DNA of 64,000 bases from Sphingomonadales bacterium 32-65-25 (lineage in GTDB: Bacteria; Pseudomonadota; Alphaproteobacteria; Sphingomonadales; Sphingomonadaceae), in NCBI GenBank assembly GCA_002280855.1, contig NCEU01000001.1, positions 558,001 to 622,000 on the forward strand, in the 5' to 3' direction. A model generated the notes under the pieces. The model was not told the origin of the DNA. It searched no databases and saw only the letters and a program-made list of their open reading frames with translations. The translations under genes and the position numbers were made by a program. Below are positions 36,950 through 44,664 of this stretch, in pieces; the stretch's first letter is position 1, and each line of letters starts with the position of its first letter.

Positions 36950-37455
36950 GGCGTTTCTCCATTCAAAGCGGCAAGTTGGTGGGCGCGGGCCAGCACCTTG
37001 CGGCTGGCCAAAGCAATCGGGCCGCCATCGGTGGCCAGCACGGGGTGATCGGCGGGCAACGGCGGCAGTTCGGGGCAATCGATCGGCCCCAATACCGTCA
37101 CTTCGCCATAATGGTCAGGCCGCAGCAACCAGTTCATCACGGCCAACAATCTTGTGGTGACGCCGAGCGCCTCCATCGACGCGGCCAGTCGAGGCTGCGG
37201 CGGCAATTCCTCGCGCCACAGCCGGCCCGGCCCGTCAAACCAGCGACGGGCGGCTTCAGAAACGGCGATGGTATCGCGATACAGCGCATCAAGATGATCG
37301 CGCAGCGGCACCACGCGCCGTGATTTGCGGCCTCTTGAAACCGCACCAACGCTGCCCAAATTGAAATTGCCGACGCTGCCAGATGGGGCGTCGGCGCCTC
37401 CCGGCCCATGGTGGGCGGGATCAACGGCATCTTTGCTTGAAGAGGATTTTGCCAT
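36946..37455 (-). CDS. DUF1465 family protein, start uncertain
   Basis: A protein of up to 169 aa. The conserved DUF1465 part begins near LRDHLDALYRDTIAVSEAARRWFD and runs through LGVTTRLLAVMNWLL to a basic C-terminus. DUF1465 is a small alphaproteobacterial family of unknown role. The N-terminal 45 or so residues from ATG 37455 are low complexity (SSSSKD, HHGPGG) and lie opposite the hsp20 leader and promoter. The real start may therefore be internal, for example TTG near 37356 or GTG near 37311. The stop is coupled to the VOC gene. Confidence 0.75.
   Translation of the reverse strand: MAKSSSSKDAVDPAHHGPGGADAPSGSVGNFNLGSVGAVSRGRKSRRVVPLRDHLDALYRDTIAVSEAARRWFDGPGRLWREELPPQPRLAASMEALGVTTRLLAVMNWLLRPDHYGEVTVLGPIDCPELPPLPADHPVLATDGGPIALASRKVLARAHQLAALNGETP
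37334..37362 (+). promoter_or_regulatory. RpoH (sigma-32)-like promoter for hsp20
   Basis: CTTGAAA at 37334-37340 and CCCAAATT at 37355-37362 are separated by 14 bp, close to the heat-shock sigma consensus (CTTGAAA, 13-15 bp, CCCCATNT). It sits about 90 bp before the hsp20 ATG, exactly where a ROSE leader requires transcription to begin. Confidence 0.55.
37371..37453 (+). promoter_or_regulatory. ROSE-type RNA thermometer in the hsp20 leader
   Basis: Three stem-loops are visible. I is CGACGC/GCGTCG at 37371-37393. II is a CCCGGCCCA/TGGGCGGG stem at about 37399-37419. III is the last hairpin from GGCA at 37426 to TGCC at 37453. In III, TTGCT (37433-37437) lies across a 5-base loop from AGGA (37443-37446), the Shine-Dalgarno site seven bases before ATG 37454. 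The U(U/C)GCU-against-AGGA pairing is the defining ROSE signature, which blocks ribosome binding at low temperature. Confidence 0.75.
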
Positions 37456-37927
37456 GCGTGGATTTGATATCTCTCCCTTGCTGCGTTCGTCCATCGGATT
37501 CGAGAATCTGAACCGATTGGTGGAACTGGCCGGCCGCGTCGAACCCGGCGACGCCTACCCACCCTACAATATCGAAAAGCTGGGCGACGGCGCCTATCGC
37601 ATCCAGATGGCGGTGGCCGGTTTCGGCCGCCATGAACTGGACATCACGGTCCAGGAAAACATGCTGATCGTCACCGGCCAGGCCGCGCCGGAAGCCGATG
37701 CAAAGGAACGCCTGTTCCTGCACCGCGGCATCGCCAAGCGCGCCTTTGAACGCCGTTTCCAGCTGGCCGACACCATCAAGGTGACCGGCGCCGGCTTCGA
37801 GAATGGCCTGCTCAACATCGAGCTGGTGCGCGAGATTCCGGAGCACAAGAAGCCACGCAGGGTGGAAATCTCCGCTGCCGTGGATGCGCTGCCGGTGACG
37901 GACGAAACCCGCCTCGCGGCCGAGTAA
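37454..37927 (+). CDS. Hsp20 small heat-shock protein
   Basis: A 157-aa alpha-crystallin-domain chaperone (IbpA/HspA class) that holds unfolded proteins. It starts with MRGFDISPLLRSSIGFE, the usual class A N-terminus. The alpha-crystallin domain (about 35-130) has YRIQMAVAGF, the L-x-V/I turn ENMLIVTG and FERRFQLAD. The C-terminal VEIS supplies the I-x-I/V-like anchor. A RpoH-like promoter and ROSE thermometer precede it. The ATG shares bases with the annotated divergent ATG of the DUF1465 gene. Confidence 0.93.
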   Translation: MRGFDISPLLRSSIGFENLNRLVELAGRVEPGDAYPPYNIEKLGDGAYRIQMAVAGFGRHELDITVQENMLIVTGQAAPEADAKERLFLHRGIAKRAFERRFQLADTIKVTGAGFENGLLNIELVREIPEHKKPRRVEISAAVDALPVTDETRLAAE

Positions 37928-38485
37928 TCAGCCGCGAAGGACTTTCCGGCGCTCGACGCGGAACCGTTTCAGTTCCTCGGCGGGCGCCGGCCAGTCCGGA
38001 TTGGCCCTGGCGGCAGCAGCATAATCGTCCATCGCTTCCTTCAGCCGGCCGGCCACTTCCAGCGCCTGCGCCCGGGCGAAATAGGCCCGTGCCGGCTCCT
38101 TCGGGCCGATCTCGATGCCGTGGCTGATCAGCGCCACCGCTTCCGACTCGCGGCCGGGCTGGCGGGCCAGCACGACGCCCTTGTTGATCCAGGCTTCAGC
38201 AAGGCCCGGCGCAGAGCGGATGGCCAGATCGAAATCGCTTTCCGCCTTGTCCAGCTTGCCGGCGCGCAGCAGGGCGATGCCGCGATTCATCAGCATGGCA
38301 AGGCGCTGCGGCGCCGCCAGGTCGGGTTGCCGGATGGCTCTGTCACAGCGGACAAGCTGGACGCGGCCAGGCCGGTCGGCTTGCGCGGCAGCAAGGCACG
38401 GGTCGTCACTGGCGGGTCTGTCCTGCGCGCGCAGCGGTGCTGCTGCCAGGCAGAGCAGGATCAAGACCCGGCGCACCGGATGCAT
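37928..38485 (-). CDS. exported TPR-repeat protein
   Basis: A 185-aa protein with a signal peptide (VRRVLILLCLAAAPLRAQD) and two or three tetratricopeptide units. One is visible in MNRGIALLRAGKLDKAESDFDLAI (about 70-93), another in AWINKGVVLARQPGRESEAVALI, and the last in AYFARAQALEVAGRLKEAMDDY. It is probably a periplasmic scaffold. The stop abuts the hsp20 stop, the two being convergent. The start at 38485 is 4 bp after the DUF465 stop on the same strand. Confidence 0.85.
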   Translation of the reverse strand: MHPVRRVLILLCLAAAPLRAQDRPASDDPCLAAAQADRPGRVQLVRCDRAIRQPDLAAPQRLAMLMNRGIALLRAGKLDKAESDFDLAIRSAPGLAEAWINKGVVLARQPGRESEAVALISHGIEIGPKEPARAYFARAQALEVAGRLKEAMDDYAAAARANPDWPAPAEELKRFRVERRKVLRG

Positions 38486-38489
38486 CTGC

Positions 38490-38687
38490 TCAGGCAATGA
38501 TGTCGGGGATCAACAGATCCTCGAGCATGGCGATTTCATCCTTCAACAGCAGTTTCTTCTTCTTGAAGCGCTGCAACTGGATCATGTCGGGCATGGGCAA
38601 AAGGCGCAGGGCGTCGATCGCGGCATCAAGGTCGCGGTGATCCTGCTTCAGCATCTCGATCCGATCGCGGATCTCGACTTCATCCAC
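38490..38687 (-). CDS. YdcH/DUF465 family protein (first copy)
   Basis: A 65-aa helical hairpin protein. It reads EIRDRIEMLKQDHRDLDAAID, then the lysine-rich FKKKKLLLKDEIAML that marks the DUF465/YdcH family. Function is unknown. It has an acidic N-terminus and likely forms an antiparallel coiled coil. It precedes the TPR gene by 4 bp and diverges from a second DUF465 gene at 38912. Confidence 0.88.
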   Translation of the reverse strand: MDEVEIRDRIEMLKQDHRDLDAAIDALRLLPMPDMIQLQRFKKKKLLLKDEIAMLEDLLIPDIIA

Positions 38688-38833
38688 CCTGAACGCTCCT
38701 TCACGGCCGCGCCTGCGACAGCACGGCTGTCTCCCTGCGTTAACCGCTCTTCATGTCGGCCGGCAAGGGGGGCCGTCGCGCTGCGCTGAAAACATCCCAA
38801 ACCGGCGATGAATTTCCGTTTCAGGCATGGACA

Positions 38834-38886
38834 GGGCAGCGGGAACGTGATGCACTCTCGCATCCCGCTGCCAGGCATTGCTGGCA
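38834..38886 (+). promoter_or_regulatory. leader with two mutually exclusive hairpins
   Basis: Stem A pairs GGCAGCGGGA (38834-38843) with TCCCGCTGCC (38862-38871), a perfect 10-bp match. Stem B pairs CTGCCAG (38867-38873) with CTGGCAG (38880-38886). The two share bases 38867-38871 and cannot form together. The pair ends 25 bp before the second DUF465 start, so it may be a leader control element. This is inferred from sequence only. Confidence 0.4.
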
Positions 38887-38911
38887 GGGGATACAAAAAG
38901 GGAATGTGCCA

Positions 38912-39070
38912 ATGGCCAATGCCCACCGGGAACAGTTGATTGCCCGTCATGCCAGGCTGGATGCCAGCCTTACCGCCGAATTGAAGCGGCCCCTGCCCGA
39001 TCCGACGACCTTGCGCCGGTTGAAGCGGGAAAAACTCAAGCTCAAGGACGAGATCGGCACCAGCCACTGA
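38912..39070 (+). CDS. YdcH/DUF465 family protein (second copy)
   Basis: A 52-aa relative of the gene at 38490. It has the same two-helix layout, with HREQLIARHARLDASL and a basic second helix RRLKREKLKLKDEI. It starts at 38912 after an AAAGGGA ribosome site; the upstream frame to 38753 is not family-like. A strong hairpin terminator follows at 39097. Two DUF465 genes in back-to-back orientation suggest an old duplication. Confidence 0.8.
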   Translation: MANAHREQLIARHARLDASLTAELKRPLPDPTTLRRLKREKLKLKDEIGTSH

Positions 39071-39096
39071 AGACTGGGCAATGACGGCATAACATC

Positions 39097-39138
39097 GGCC
39101 GCGCCCCGGATCTTGCACCGGGGCCGCGGCCTTTTTTC
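39097..39138 (+). terminator. Rho-independent terminator
   Basis: GGCCGCGCCCCGG (39097-39109) pairs with CCGGGGCCGCGGCC (39118-39131), with one bulge and an 8-base loop, followed by TTTTTT. It terminates the second DUF465 gene and separates it from convergent dksA. Confidence 0.85.
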
Positions 39139-39627
39139 TTACTCGTCGCGGCTCACCTTCTCATCACGTTCGTGCCGTTCCTGGGCATCGATCGTCATGG
39201 TGGCAATCGGGCGGGCTTCCAGCCGCTGCAGGCTGATCGGTTCACCGGTCATTTCGCACCAGCCATAATCGCCGGTTTCGATGCGGCGCAGCGCGGCATC
39301 GATCTTTGAAATCAGCTTGCGCTGGCGATCGCGGGTGCGCAGTTCGATACCCCAATCGGTTTCGCTGGCGGCACGATCGGTCAGATCGGGTTCGCGCAAT
39401 GGTTCGGCCTTCAGGGCTTCCAGCGTCGCTTCCGATTCTTTCAGAATCTCGTCTTTCCAGATCAGCAACTTCTTGCGGAAATACGCCAGCTGGCGCGGGT
39501 TCATGAACTCCTCGCCTGCGGTTGGACGATAGTCTGGCGGCAAATCATCACCGTCGGCTGGCACGATCAGCACCCCATCATCGTTGGTACTCGGCCCGGA
39601 AAACGCACCATATGATTCGCTCTTCAT
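39139..39627 (-). CDS. dksA: RNA polymerase-binding transcription factor DksA
   Basis: A 162-aa DksA that binds the RNA polymerase secondary channel and works with ppGpp. The coiled-coil region is about 45-110 (RQLAYFRKKLLIWKDEILKE to RDRQRKLISKID). The C-terminal finger region reads YGWCEMTGEPISLQRLEARP, keeping a single cysteine where the classic zinc finger has four. This reduced-Cys form is common in alphaproteobacterial DksA. The acidic N-terminus (NDDGVLIVPADGDD) is long. The 214-bp region upstream to phaR (39628-39841) shows no further gene. Confidence 0.94.
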   Translation of the reverse strand: MKSESYGAFSGPSTNDDGVLIVPADGDDLPPDYRPTAGEEFMNPRQLAYFRKKLLIWKDEILKESEATLEALKAEPLREPDLTDRAASETDWGIELRTRDRQRKLISKIDAALRRIETGDYGWCEMTGEPISLQRLEARPIATMTIDAQERHERDEKVSRDE

Positions 39628-39841
39628 ACCAACACCCCATAATCGGTGCCGGCCTGCCGCCCTTCACGGGACAACAGCCAGTCCCGAACCTCCGCCCCGC
39701 CAGACCCCTCCGGCAAGACCTCTCCCTCGGCGCCCCTTAAACCTGTGAAGGCTCAGCGGCAAGCGGTGAAACGGGCCCAGAAAGACTGTCACGAAACTTT
39801 CGTTTACTGCGACTGTCGGGCATTCGCGCATGGGGACTGGC

Positions 39842-40429
39842 TCAGCCCTTCAGCCCATCGATGCGGGACTGGATGGCGGCCAGTTGTTCCTTCAACTGGG
39901 CCACGTCATCGGCCGCGGGCGCCGGCTTCTCGCCGGATTTCTCCGCCGGCTTGCCGCCCGCTTCGCGCAGCAGGCCGCCGGTCATCATTTCGGTTGCGGC
40001 TTGGAACATCGCCAGATTCTGCCGCGCCAGTTGTTCAAACGGCTTCAGCGCGGCACTGCGGAACATCGCCTGATTCTCCGCAAAGGCCGCCATCGAGGCT
40101 TCGAGATAATGCGGAACCATCGATTGCATCGAATCACCATAGAGCGCGATGATCTGGCGCAGGAACGACGTGGGCAGCATGGTCTGCCCCCCGGCTTCGC
40201 CTTCCATCACGATCTGGGTGAGGACGGAGCGGGTGATATCATCCCCGCTGCGGGCATCGAACACCTGGAAATCTCGGCCATGGCGCGTCATTTCCGCCAG
40301 ATGATCGAGCGTTATGTAACTTGAGGTTTCGGTATTGTAGAGGCGCCGGTTGGCGTATTTCTTGATAATCACAGGCGCCTGGCTGGATGTGCCGGCCTTG
40401 GCGCCGGGGGAGGAAGAGGCATTGGCCAT
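39842..40429 (-). CDS. phaR: polyhydroxyalkanoate synthesis regulator PhaR
   Basis: A 195-aa DNA- and PHA-binding repressor of phasin and PHA genes. The N-terminal DNA-binding domain has the diagnostic IIKKYANRRLYNTETSSYITL (about 21-41), followed by DARSGDDITRSVLTQI. The C-terminal third is alanine/proline-rich with a coiled-coil-like end. It is divergent from the PhaC-like gene at 40505 and close to phaA at 41554, consistent with a PHA locus. No phasin gene is seen here. Confidence 0.95.
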   Translation of the reverse strand: MANASSSPGAKAGTSSQAPVIIKKYANRRLYNTETSSYITLDHLAEMTRHGRDFQVFDARSGDDITRSVLTQIVMEGEAGGQTMLPTSFLRQIIALYGDSMQSMVPHYLEASMAAFAENQAMFRSAALKPFEQLARQNLAMFQAATEMMTGGLLREAGGKPAEKSGEKPAPAADDVAQLKEQLAAIQSRIDGLKG

Positions 40430-40504
40430 GGGAACTCCCGAAATGAATTATCCATATTTGCGTAGCAAATGGCATGTTGCGGTGCAATGCCGCATCCCCA
40501 CCCC

Positions 40505-41491
40505 ATGACTCGCTCCCCCGGCCCTCACCCGCTCCCCATCTTCCTCGCCACGCTGCAGGCGGCCTGCGCCGATGATCCGGCGCGACTCGCCACGGCGCTC
40601 GCTGGCCTTGCCCGCTACCAGCAGGCCCCGCGCCCGGCCTCGCCGCCCAAGCGCCCGGAGGTCGCCCGCATCGGGGAAGTTTCCCTGCGCGGCACGCCCG
40701 GCCCGCGCCCGGTCGTCATCGTGCCGTCGCTGATCAACCCGGCGCATGTGCTCGATTTGCCCGGCCGCAGCCTGATGGCACACCTCGAATCGGCCGGCCT
40801 CAACCCACTGATCATCGATTGGGGCGACTCGCCGGAACCGCTTGGCCTTGCGTCGCTGGTCAACGAACGCCTCGCACCGCTTGTAGAGAAACTGGGCCAA
40901 CCCGTTGCCATGTTGGGCTATTGCCTGGGCGGCACGCTGGCGCTGGCACTTGCGGCGCACATACCGATCACCCGCCTGGCAATGATCGCGACGCCGTGGC
41001 ACTTCGCCGGTTATGGCGACGGCCAACGCGCCGCGCTGGCGGAGTGGTGGGCCAGCGCGCAGCCACTGGCGCAGACCATGGGGCAATTGCCGATCGATCT
41101 GCTGCAGCCGGCCTTCTGGTCGCTCGATCCCGCCGGATTGGTGGCCAAATATGTGCGACTCGCCACGGCCAATGCCGATGATCTGGCTGATTTCGTGCGG
41201 CTGGAAGATTGGGCCAACGGCGGCGCGCCACTCAGCCTGGCCGCCGTGCAGGATCTGGCCGCGCTGTACGCCAGTGGCCGGTGGGACGGCGTGGACGCCG
41301 CCGCCATCACCGCCCCCATCCTGGATGTCATCGCCGGCGCTGATCGCATCGTCCCACCGCAAGCGGCAGTGTCTGCGCTGGGCATCGGCACGGCACTGCA
41401 GCTCGATGCCGGCCATGTCGGCATGGTCGTTGGCCGCCGCGCCCGCGGTTTGTTGTGGGAACCGCTGGCGGATTTCCTTGGCGGCGCGTGA
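40505..41491 (+). CDS. short PhaC-like alpha/beta hydrolase
   Basis: A 328-aa alpha/beta-fold protein with the PHA-synthase-type box GYCLGG, in which Cys (about 139) replaces the hydrolase Ser. A likely Asp is in GADRIVPP and a His in AGHVGMVVG, completing the PhaC triad. PIDLLQPAFWSLDP is also PhaC-like. It is shorter than class I PhaC (about 590 aa) and closer in size to class III. Whether it polymerises or is a PHA-related acyltransferase cannot be told. ATGs at 40469 and 40487 are alternative starts. It lies between phaR and phaA. Confidence 0.8.
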   Translation: MTRSPGPHPLPIFLATLQAACADDPARLATALAGLARYQQAPRPASPPKRPEVARIGEVSLRGTPGPRPVVIVPSLINPAHVLDLPGRSLMAHLESAGLNPLIIDWGDSPEPLGLASLVNERLAPLVEKLGQPVAMLGYCLGGTLALALAAHIPITRLAMIATPWHFAGYGDGQRAALAEWWASAQPLAQTMGQLPIDLLQPAFWSLDPAGLVAKYVRLATANADDLADFVRLEDWANGGAPLSLAAVQDLAALYASGRWDGVDAAAITAPILDVIAGADRIVPPQAAVSALGIGTALQLDAGHVGMVVGRRARGLLWEPLADFLGGA

Positions 41492-41553
41492 TGGTGCAGC
41501 GCCGCAAACCGGCCTAATCTGCGTCAAACGACTCGCACATCCAGGGGATCTCC

Positions 41554-42726
41554 ATGACCAACATCGTCATCACCGCCGCCCGCCGCACTGCCGTGGGCAG
41601 CTTCATGGGCAGTTTCGGCAGCACCCCGGCGCATCTGCTCGGCAAGGCGGCGATTGAAGCAGCGCTGGCCGATGCCGGCGTGGGCGCAAACGAAGTGAGC
41701 GAAGTGATTCTGGGCCAGGTGCTCACCGCAGCCCAAGGCCAGAACCCGGCCCGGCAAGCAGCCATGGCCGCCGGCATCGCGATGGAAGCGCCGGCTTATG
41801 GCGTCAACCAGGTTTGCGGTTCCGGCCTGCGCGCCGTGGCGATGGCCGCCCAGGCGATTGCCAATGGCGATGCCGGCATCGTGGTGGCCGGCGGCCAGGA
41901 GTCGATGAGCCTTTCCACCCACGCGCAAGCCCTGCGTTCGGGTCAGAAGATGGGTCACATGGAACTGGTCGATACGATGATCAAGGATGGCCTGTGGGAT
42001 GCCTTCAACGGCTATCACATGGGGATCACGGCGGAAAACGTCGCCGAAATGTATCAGATCAGCCGCGCCGCCCAGGATGATTTCGCCGTCGCCAGCCAGA
42101 ACAAGGCCAGTGCCGCCCGCGCTGCCGGGCGTTTCGCCGCCGAGATTGCGCCGGTCACCATCAAGGGCCGCAAGGGCGACGTGGTGGTGGATACCGACGA
42201 ATACATCCGCGATGGCGTGACGCTGGACAGCGTTTCGGGCCTGCGCGGCGCCTTCAAGAAGGACGGCACCGTCACGGCCGCCAATGCCAGCGGCCTCAAC
42301 GACGGCGCCGCCGTGCTGGTGCTGATGAGCGAGGAAGAAGCCAACCGCCGCGGCGCCCCCATCCTCGCGCGCATCGCCGGTTTTGCCAGCGTTGGCGTCG
42401 ATCCCGCCGTGATGGGCATCGGCCCAGTGCCTGCCAGCCGCAAGGCGCTGGCCAAGGCCGGCTGGAGCGTGGCTGACCTCGATCTGGTCGAAGCCAACGA
42501 AGCGTTCGCGGCCCAGGCGCTCGCCGTGGGCCAGGAACTCGGCCTCGATCCGACCAAGCTCAACGTCAACGGCGGCGCGATTGCCATCGGCCACCCGATC
42601 GGCGCATCGGGCGCGCGCGTGCTGGTGACGCTGCTGCACGAAATGGGCCGCCGTGATGCCAAGAAGGGCCTCGCCACGCTGTGCATTGGTGGAGGAATGG
42701 GCATCGCCCTCGCCGTCGAACGCTGA
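41554..42726 (+). CDS. phaA: acetyl-CoA C-acetyltransferase (beta-ketothiolase)
   Basis: A 390-aa type II thiolase that condenses two acetyl-CoA to acetoacetyl-CoA. The active-site cysteine lies in [10 protein letters not shown] (about 89). His is in [18 protein letters not shown] (about 348). The second Cys is in TLCIGGGMG (about 378). The neighbouring phaR and PhaC-like genes indicate PHA synthesis, although the enzyme can also act in acetoacetate breakdown (atoB). phaB is not in the window. Confidence 0.93.
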   Translation: MTNIVITAARRTAVGSFMGSFGSTPAHLLGKAAIEAALADAGVGANEVSEVILGQVLTAAQGQNPARQAAMAAGIAMEAPAYGVNQVCGSGLRAVAMAAQAIANGDAGIVVAGGQESMSLSTHAQALRSGQKMGHMELVDTMIKDGLWDAFNGYHMGITAENVAEMYQISRAAQDDFAVASQNKASAARAAGRFAAEIAPVTIKGRKGDVVVDTDEYIRDGVTLDSVSGLRGAFKKDGTVTAANASGLNDGAAVLVLMSEEEANRRGAPILARIAGFASVGVDPAVMGIGPVPASRKALAKAGWSVADLDLVEANEAFAAQALAVGQELGLDPTKLNVNGGAIAIGHPIGASGARVLVTLLHEMGRRDAKKGLATLCIGGGMGIALAVER

Positions 42727-42731
42727 GCCCC

Positions 42732-43265
42732 ATGTTGATCCGCGAAGCCACGCCCATCGAGCGGCTGTTTGCCGGCCATCGCCCCGAACATCCCAACGGG
42801 CGGCTGCTGGTGCTGGGCCAACCGCCGGAACGGGTCGGGCTGGCGCTGGAAGGCTGGGAACATGTCGCCTGCGTGGCAGCGAGTGACGAGGAACTGCGCC
42901 CCGGCACCGTGCGTGCCGATCCGCATCACCTTCCCTTCCACGAAGCCCTGTTCGACAAGGTGCTGCTTTCGGCGCCGTTGATCCAGCCGCGACTGATGCT
43001 GCGCGAATTGTGGCGGGTGCTGTCGCCGGCTGGTCTGGCTGTGCTGATCGTGCGGGCGCGGCGGCCGTGGCATATCAAGGATATCGGCTGGCTGCGCGAA
43101 CCGCTGCAACTGCGGCTGGATGAAGCCATGTTCGAAGTGCTGGACTGGCGGGTGGAGAGCCTGCCCGAACGCCACCATGTCGTGCTGGTGGCCAAGACCG
43201 ATTGGCAAAAACCGGTGCTGGTCGGCGCAGCCGATCCGGCGATGGTGCCCCGGCTGATCAACTGA
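42732..43265 (+). CDS. methyltransferase-like protein
   Basis: A 177-aa protein with a class I methyltransferase-type layout: GRLLVLGQPP in place of a clear glycine-rich SAM loop, then PFHEALFDKVLLSAPL and LMLRELWRVLSPAGLAVLIV (about 95-115). The latter matches the post-strand IV region of methyltransferases. The SAM-binding signature is weak, so activity is uncertain. It follows phaA by 5 bp and its stop overlaps the thioesterase start (TGATG at 43263). Confidence 0.7.
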   Translation: MLIREATPIERLFAGHRPEHPNGRLLVLGQPPERVGLALEGWEHVACVAASDEELRPGTVRADPHHLPFHEALFDKVLLSAPLIQPRLMLRELWRVLSPAGLAVLIVRARRPWHIKDIGWLREPLQLRLDEAMFEVLDWRVESLPERHHVVLVAKTDWQKPVLVGAADPAMVPRLIN

Positions 43266-43666
43266 TGGACGCAGCTGCTCTCGCCGCGGTTGTGCAGATG
43301 GTACCGTTTGCCGCCCATCTTGATCTGACCATCAAGGAATTGGGCCGAGATCGCGTTGTCGTCCACGCCCTTATCAAACCCGAATATTGCACCAGCGGCG
43401 GCACCGCCCACGGCGGCTTCCTGATGGCGCTGGCCGATTTCACCGGCGCGGTTGGCGCGTTCCAGGTGCTGCCCGAAGGCGCAAAGACCACCACCACCAT
43501 CGAATCGAAGACCAACATGATGGGGGCGATTCCGGTGGGCAGCACATTGGTCGCCACCGCCACGCCGTTGCACGTTGGCCGGCGCACCAGCGTGTGGGTG
43601 ACGCGGGTGGAAAACGCCGAAGGCAAGCTGGCCAGCGTGACGACGCAAACGCAGATGGCGATCTAG
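43265..43666 (+). CDS. PaaI-type hotdog thioesterase
   Basis: A 133-aa hotdog-fold acyl-CoA thioesterase. The family hallmark is TSGGTAHGGFLMALADF (about 42-58), where HGG(F)xxxLxD marks the PaaI group. ESKTNMMGAIPVGSTL follows. The substrate acyl-CoA is unknown. The start overlaps the methyltransferase-like gene. Its 3' end overlaps the convergent DUF1905 gene by 4 bp. Confidence 0.9.
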   Translation: MDAAALAAVVQMVPFAAHLDLTIKELGRDRVVVHALIKPEYCTSGGTAHGGFLMALADFTGAVGAFQVLPEGAKTTTTIESKTNMMGAIPVGSTLVATATPLHVGRRTSVWVTRVENAEGKLASVTTQTQMAI

Positions 43667-44046
43667 AGCGACAGCTCTACCGTCACCACATCCCCCTCGC
43701 CCACGCCTTCCTTCTTCCGCACGGCCGCCTTCACCGGCAGCAGATAGCCGCCCACATCTTTCGAGGGGAATACCGACGTCGCCCAACTGGTGCCGCCCAG
43801 TGTCACCTTCACATACACCGATCCCCACGCCGCCGAGCGCCCCGGTGCGGCCGCGCGGATGCCAGCGGCCACATCGCCGGTGATGGTGAGGAAATGCCAG
43901 CTCATCGGGCTGGGCTTGCCGTCCGCCGCCTTGCCCTTCCAGATCCACAAAGGCCCGGTGAACGTCCATTCACGGCCTGTGGGCACATCATGCCCCAGCT
44001 CTTCCCGCAGGAAGCGGATCAGTTCGGGATCAAGATCGTCGTCCAC
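43663..44046 (-). CDS. DUF1905 domain protein
   Basis: A 127-aa protein whose core reads WTFTGPLWIWKGKAADGKPSPMSWHF followed by SAAWGSVYVKVTLGGTSWATSVF and GGYLLPVKAAVRK. This is the DUF1905 beta-barrel pattern. These often occur with YdeI-like domains, but that domain is absent here. Function is unknown. metW lies 14 bp away on the same strand. Confidence 0.88.
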   Translation of the reverse strand: MDDDLDPELIRFLREELGHDVPTGREWTFTGPLWIWKGKAADGKPSPMSWHFLTITGDVAAGIRAAAPGRSAAWGSVYVKVTLGGTSWATSVFPSKDVGGYLLPVKAAVRKKEGVGEGDVVTVELSL

Positions 44047-44060
44047 CGCCGCACGATAGC

Positions 44061-44654
44061 CTATCGGCGCAGGACGAACACTCCGGTATCCGCCAGCAGA
44101 TTGGGCCAGGCCGCCACCTGCCGGCCTGAGTGCAGGCCCGCGCGGCGCTCCACCGTCAGCCCCATCTCCACCGCCAGCGCCTCGAAATCGGCGATGGTGC
44201 AGAAATGGATGTTCGGCGTCTCGTGCCAGCTCACCGGCAGGCTACGGGTGACAGGCATGCGGCCAGACAGCGCCAGGCCCAGCCGCACCCGCCAATGGCC
44301 GAAATTGGGGAAGGAGACGATGGCGCTGCGCCCGATGCGCACCAACTGCGCCAGCACATCCGCCGGCCGCTGCATCGCCTGCAACGTGTTCGAAAGGATC
44401 ACCACGTCGAACGCGGCATCGGGATAATCGGCCAGATCGGTATCGGCATCGCCCTGCACGACGGCAAGGCCACGGCCCACGGCAGCGGCCACGTCGCCGG
44501 CGTCCAGTTCGATCCCGCGGCCTTCCACGCCCTTGGTGTCGCGCAGCCAGGCCAATAGCTGGCCATTGCCGCAGCCGATATCCAGCACGCGCGCGCCTGC
44601 CGGCACGGCAGCGGCCACGGCGGCCAGATCCGGGCGTAGCGGGACTGGAGTCAT
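44061..44654 (-). CDS. metW: methionine biosynthesis protein MetW
   Basis: A 197-aa class I methyltransferase-fold protein, the standard partner of MetX. The SAM loop is VLDIGCGNGQLLAWL (about 22-36). DVVILSNTLQAM and a FPNFGHWRVRL segment are the typical MetW signature. MetW forms a complex with MetX in alphaproteobacteria and is needed for homoserine acylation. It begins 10 bp after the metX stop. Confidence 0.93.
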   Translation of the reverse strand: MTPVPLRPDLAAVAAAVPAGARVLDIGCGNGQLLAWLRDTKGVEGRGIELDAGDVAAAVGRGLAVVQGDADTDLADYPDAAFDVVILSNTLQAMQRPADVLAQLVRIGRSAIVSFPNFGHWRVRLGLALSGRMPVTRSLPVSWHETPNIHFCTIADFEALAVEMGLTVERRAGLHSGRQVAAWPNLLADTGVFVLRR

Positions 44655-44664
44655 TTTTGGCCCG

